64,000 nucleotides of DNA from Hydrogeniiclostridium mannosilyticum. GTDB taxonomy: Bacteria > Bacillota > Clostridia > Oscillospirales > Acutalibacteraceae. The position numbers and the translations under genes were made by a program. The stretch covers positions 277,364 through 341,363 of the forward strand of contig NZ_QLYR01000002.1 of NCBI RefSeq assembly GCF_003268275.1, written 5' to 3'. Of this stretch, positions 61,269-64,000 are shown piece by piece; within the stretch, counting starts at the first letter, position 1, and the number at the start of each line of letters is the position of its first letter. The notes beneath the pieces are model-generated. The model ran no database searches and was not told the DNA's origin. It saw only the letters and a list, made by a program, of their open reading frames with translations.

Positions 61269-62480
61269 TTAAAACTTCTGAATATCGTATTGCACCGCTC
61301 CTGTCTGGATCTCCTCCCAAAGCGGGCTCATAGCACGCAGGCGGGAGATGATGCCGGGCAGAACCGCGAGAATGGCGTCGATGTCATCCTCGGTGTTCTG
61401 GTCGCTGAAGGACAGCCGCAGCGAGCCGTGCGCGACTGCGTGCGGCAGGCCGATGGAGAGCAGCACGTGGCTGGGGTCCAGCGACCCGGAGGTGCAGGCG
61501 GAGCCGGAGGATGCACAGATGCCGTGCATGTCCAGCAACAGCAGCAGGGATTCTCCTTCAATGCCCTCGAAGCAAAAATTTACATTTCCGGGCAAACGCT
61601 GGTCAGGATCGCCGTTTAGCCGGCTGCGTTCAATTTTTAGAACCTCCCCGATAAGGCGGTCCCGCATGCGGGTGAGGCGTTCGCTCCGCTCCTGCATGCC
61701 GGCGCAGGCATCTTTCATGGCCTGGGCCAGTCCAACAATGCCCGCTACGTTTTCTGTACCGGCACGCTTGCCTCTTTCCTGCGCGCCGCCGTCAATCAGG
61801 TTCGGCAGGAGAATTCCCTTGCGGCAATAGAGGACGCCGACGCCCTTGGGCCCATGGAATTTGTGAGCCGACAGAGAGAGCAGGTCAATCTGCTGCTGTT
61901 TGACGTCAATGGGCACGTTGGTGACAGCCTGCACCGCATCGGTGTGAAACAGTACGCCGCGCTCCCGGCAGATGGCGCCGATCTCAGCGATGGGCTGCAG
62001 CGTGCCGATTTCATTGTTTGCATACATAACCGTGACCAGCGCCGTGTCGTCCCGCAGGGCCTGCTTGAGCTCCTCCGGGCGGACAAGGCCATTGCTGTGC
62101 ACCTGCAAATAGGTGACCTCAAAGCCTTCTTTTTCCAGGGCGGCACAGGTATGCAGAACAGCGTGGTGCTCGAATTGTGTGGTGATGATATGTCGTTTGC
62201 CCTTTTTGGCTAATTGGTGGGCGGCGCCTTTAATGGCCCAGTTGTCGGCCTCGCTGCCGCCGGAAGTAAAATAAATCTCGCCGGGCTCGGCGTTCAGGCA
62301 GCGGGCAACCTCGTCCCGCGCCTCTTCCAGGGCTCTTTTTGCCTTACGGCCTACTGAGTAGATGCTCGACGGGTTGCCGTAGTAAGTAGTGAGATAGGGC
62401 TCCATGGCCCGAAAGACCGCGGCGGAGACCGGCGTGGTCGCTGCATTGTCCGCATAGATTATCTTTTCCTGATCTGTCAT
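61269..62480 (-). CDS. nifS: Cysteine desulfurase (NifS/IscS type)
   Basis: 403 aa from ATG 62480 (AGGATG upstream); a TTG nine codons earlier is less likely. [51 protein letters not shown] lysine in [17 protein letters not shown] (~207), and catalytic Cys in [16 protein letters not shown] (~327), in the long loop form typical of NifS/IscS. Transfers cysteine sulfur to the NifU scaffold and, in many clostridia, to tRNA thiolation. Two-gene order desulfurase-scaffold is standard. Confidence 0.95.
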   Translation of the reverse strand: MTDQEKIIYADNAATTPVSAAVFRAMEPYLTTYYGNPSSIYSVGRKAKRALEEARDEVARCLNAEPGEIYFTSGGSEADNWAIKGAAHQLAKKGKRHIITTQFEHHAVLHTCAALEKEGFEVTYLQVHSNGLVRPEELKQALRDDTALVTVMYANNEIGTLQPIAEIGAICRERGVLFHTDAVQAVTNVPIDVKQQQIDLLSLSAHKFHGPKGVGVLYCRKGILLPNLIDGGAQERGKRAGTENVAGIVGLAQAMKDACAGMQERSERLTRMRDRLIGEVLKIERSRLNGDPDQRLPGNVNFCFEGIEGESLLLLLDMHGICASSGSACTSGSLDPSHVLLSIGLPHAVAHGSLRLSFSDQNTEDDIDAILAVLPGIISRLRAMSPLWEEIQTGAVQYDIQKF

Positions 62481-62783
62481 TAAATCACATCCTAACTTTA
62501 TTTTCAACGCCCCTGTTTCTCATTATCACCACCGGAAGGCGTAATATCAGCAGTAAGGTGATTTTTTCGCGTGGACAAAACCCTGGCGGGGCTGCCGGCG
62601 GTACGGCGTACGGCCCGGCAAAGGCGTTCACGCGGAGCGTGCCGGTTTGGCTGCGAGAACAGAGAACCCTGTAGCTTTAAGGCTGGTTTTAATATACACC
62701 ATTTTAGTATACATTTCAATAGCATACGGGTGATTTATTCAGAAAATTTTCAATTTAAGCCCGCTAAGCCCGCCGCGCGCCGG

Positions 62784-63236
62784 TTAGAGGCGAGCGCGTG
62801 CCTCTTCCGCGCCGAGAACAGCGAGCTGGTCGCAGCGCTCGTTCTCCGGGTGGCCGGCGTGCCCCTTCACCCAGTGGATGGCCACCTGGTGGCGCTCTAA
62901 AAGGGTTAGCAGCTCCTCCCACAGGTCGGCGTTCAGCGCCGGGGATTTGTCGCTTTTTCGCCAGCCGTTCCGGCGCCAGCCCAGGGCCCAGCCCTTTTGA
63001 ATCGCGTCGCACACATATTTTGAGTCGCTGTACAGGTCTACATGGCAGCTTTCCTTCAGCAGCTTCAGCGCGTGAATCACCGCTGAAAGCTCCATGCGGT
63101 TATTGGTGGTGTGGGCATCACCGCCGTGTATTTCCTTTTCGGCGCCGTTATAGCGCAAAATAGCACCCCACCCGCCGGGGCCGGGGTTGCCGGAGCAGGC
63201 GCCGTCGGTAAAAATATCTACGTTTTTTAGAGCCAT
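62784..63236 (-). CDS. rnhA: Ribonuclease HI
   Basis: 150 aa from ATG 63236 (GGAGGGAAA upstream). Acidic catalytic residues in [19 protein letters not shown] (D11), [13 protein letters not shown] (E), DLYSDSKYV (D) and ENERCDQLA (D), with the basic protrusion [17 protein letters not shown] that binds the hybrid. Removes RNA from RNA:DNA hybrids. Length as in E. coli RnhA. Monocistronic. The interval 62481-62783 upstream of nifS shows no gene. Confidence 0.95.
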   Translation of the reverse strand: MALKNVDIFTDGACSGNPGPGGWGAILRYNGAEKEIHGGDAHTTNNRMELSAVIHALKLLKESCHVDLYSDSKYVCDAIQKGWALGWRRNGWRKSDKSPALNADLWEELLTLLERHQVAIHWVKGHAGHPENERCDQLAVLGAEEARARL

Positions 63237-63421
63237 CCGGGGCTTTCCCTCCAATAATATGTAAATTTCGAGCGCCGGATACAGCTGGAGGCCTGTCCGC
63301 TGCAAACCGGTTTTTATAATTTATTATAGCATGAATTGCATCCGGGTGGATAAAGTTTTACAAAGATTGGCAGAATAATTTTACAGAACAGGAAACTGTG
63401 TAGAAGTCCGATCCACACATC

Positions 63422-63450
63422 TTGACAGGCATGGGGAATCAGGGTACAAT
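63422..63450 (+). promoter_or_regulatory. Promoter of the last gene
   Basis: TTGACA (63422-63427), 17-bp spacer, TACAAT (63445-63450). It leaves an unusually long leader of about 280 nt before the start at 63736. Confidence 0.8.
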
Positions 63451-63735
63451 AAAACAATAGTTTATTTAGTTTGTTTAATGGGAAATTGTTCTTTCATGAG
63501 AAAACGGACGTCTGTGGTTGCTTGGCAGGCCGGTTCAGCGGCAAAAATGGAGCGTTGATTTTTGCTGCCGGGGGCTGGGCGGAGGGGGCGCTTCCGCTTG
63601 AAGCTGCCCGAGGCCTTTGTTTAGAAAGAATGATATTTGACCATTTAAATATATTTTATGATAGACATGCCCTGTCCGCCGCACCGTTTGCAGGCGGGCT
63701 TTGCTGGTTATGTCCAAATTATGGAGGTTTTTTAT

Positions 63736-64000
63736 TTGACAAACGACAACAATAATAAGAACAATGAAAGCAAGGAGGGCGCCGGCTTGTATGGCCGTGT
63801 AAAGGCCCCGTCTACAGGCACGCAAACAAGGAGACGCCCTGCGGCGAAGCCGCCGCGGGAAAAGCCCGCGGACCAGGTGATTGGCGGCGAAACGGCGCCG
63901 CAGGCGCGGGAGCGGAGCGAGCAGGCCCCCCGGCCCGGCACAGCGCCGCAATCAGCGCCGCAAAGAGGGCGCGCGCCGCGTGCCAAGCAGCCGTCGCAGC
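63736..64000 (+). CDS. Unidentified protein with basic, disordered N-terminus (partial)
   Basis: TTG at 63736 with GGAGG eight bases upstream; 88 codons are visible and the gene runs off the right edge. The visible part (MTNDNNKNNESKEGAGLYGRV, then a long R/K/P/A/Q-rich stretch) is low complexity with no fold. Some clostridial RNA enzymes, such as RNase J or DEAD-box and R-type RNases, carry this kind of N-terminal extension, so RNase J is one guess, but the sequence alone does not decide. Confidence 0.6.
   Translation, partial: MTNDNNNKNNESKEGAGLYGRVKAPSTGTQTRRRPAAKPPREKPADQVIGGETAPQARERSEQAPRPGTAPQSAPQRGRAPRAKQPSQ

Noticed and set aside
63471-63755. 94-codon plus-strand frame before the last gene
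   Set aside because: Starts at TTG without a ribosome site, overlaps the start of the better-supported gene and shows no conserved pattern.

Overview
The window looks like a chromosomal segment of an anaerobic, endospore-forming, fairly GC-rich Firmicute, most likely a Clostridia/Oscillospirales-type gut bacterium. This is inferred from spoIIE, an orphan Spo0A effector domain, two T-box leaders (trpS, thrS), RNase Y with YmdB, a desulfoferrodoxin, and strong sigma-A promoters with AGGAGG ribosome binding sites. I cannot name the genus. Layout, left to right: a partial MerR regulator (1-523); spoIIE (minus); an aminotransferase; T-box plus trpS; a URO-D-family protein; alr and a fused purL (minus); an AT-rich glycosyltransferase; a DUF4317 protein; a sugar operon reading leftward from 19.5 kb (cupin isomerase-like, L-ribulose-5-P 3-epimerase-like, FGGY kinase); a second leftward cluster (ADP-ribosylglycohydrolase, second URO-D protein, broken NTP pyrophosphohydrolase); then a QueD-like protein, a Fur-family regulator, and a divergent MerR/flavoprotein pair with a textbook 19-bp-spaced MerR promoter. 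From about 26.7 to 30.3 kb lies what appears to be a small or decayed integrative element. It carries a divergent Cro/CI-like regulator pair with palindromic operators, a complete txpA/RatA-like type I toxin-antitoxin locus (28-aa toxin, antisense RNA, both promoters and terminators visible), and a large serine recombinase whose stop codon lies inside the 3' end of the initiator tRNA-fMet gene. From 30.7 to 35 kb are a DUF378 protein, murI, and a three-gene ABC-2 exporter preceded by a promoter, a 22-codon leader ORF with a sequestered ribosome binding site, and an intrinsic terminator, which is an attenuator-type leader. Its promoter stands back to back with that of a polysaccharide operon (35.1-41.9 kb) encoding all five WbpA/B/E/D/I-type steps from UDP-GlcNAc to UDP-2,3-diacetamido-mannuronate plus a glycosyltransferase. 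From 42 to 50 kb: desulfoferrodoxin, a GNAT protein with an internal deletion, an SGNH hydrolase, a large GH106-like glycoside hydrolase, a membrane-anchored Xre regulator, the free-standing Spo0A-C protein and an SNF-type sodium symporter. From 50 to 64 kb: a lipoprotein and mini-metalloprotease pair, tRNA-Gly, ymdB-rny, a frameshifted glyoxalase, T-box plus thrS, an SDR epimerase, a cohesin-like surface protein, an HTH protein with LAPFL repeats, nifU/nifS-type Fe-S assembly genes, rnhA, and the start of an unidentified protein with a basic, disordered N-terminus. The most interesting items are the type I toxin-antitoxin locus, the exporter attenuator, and the fMet-tRNA-integrated recombinase. 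All functional calls rest on reading the translated sequence; no database search was run.
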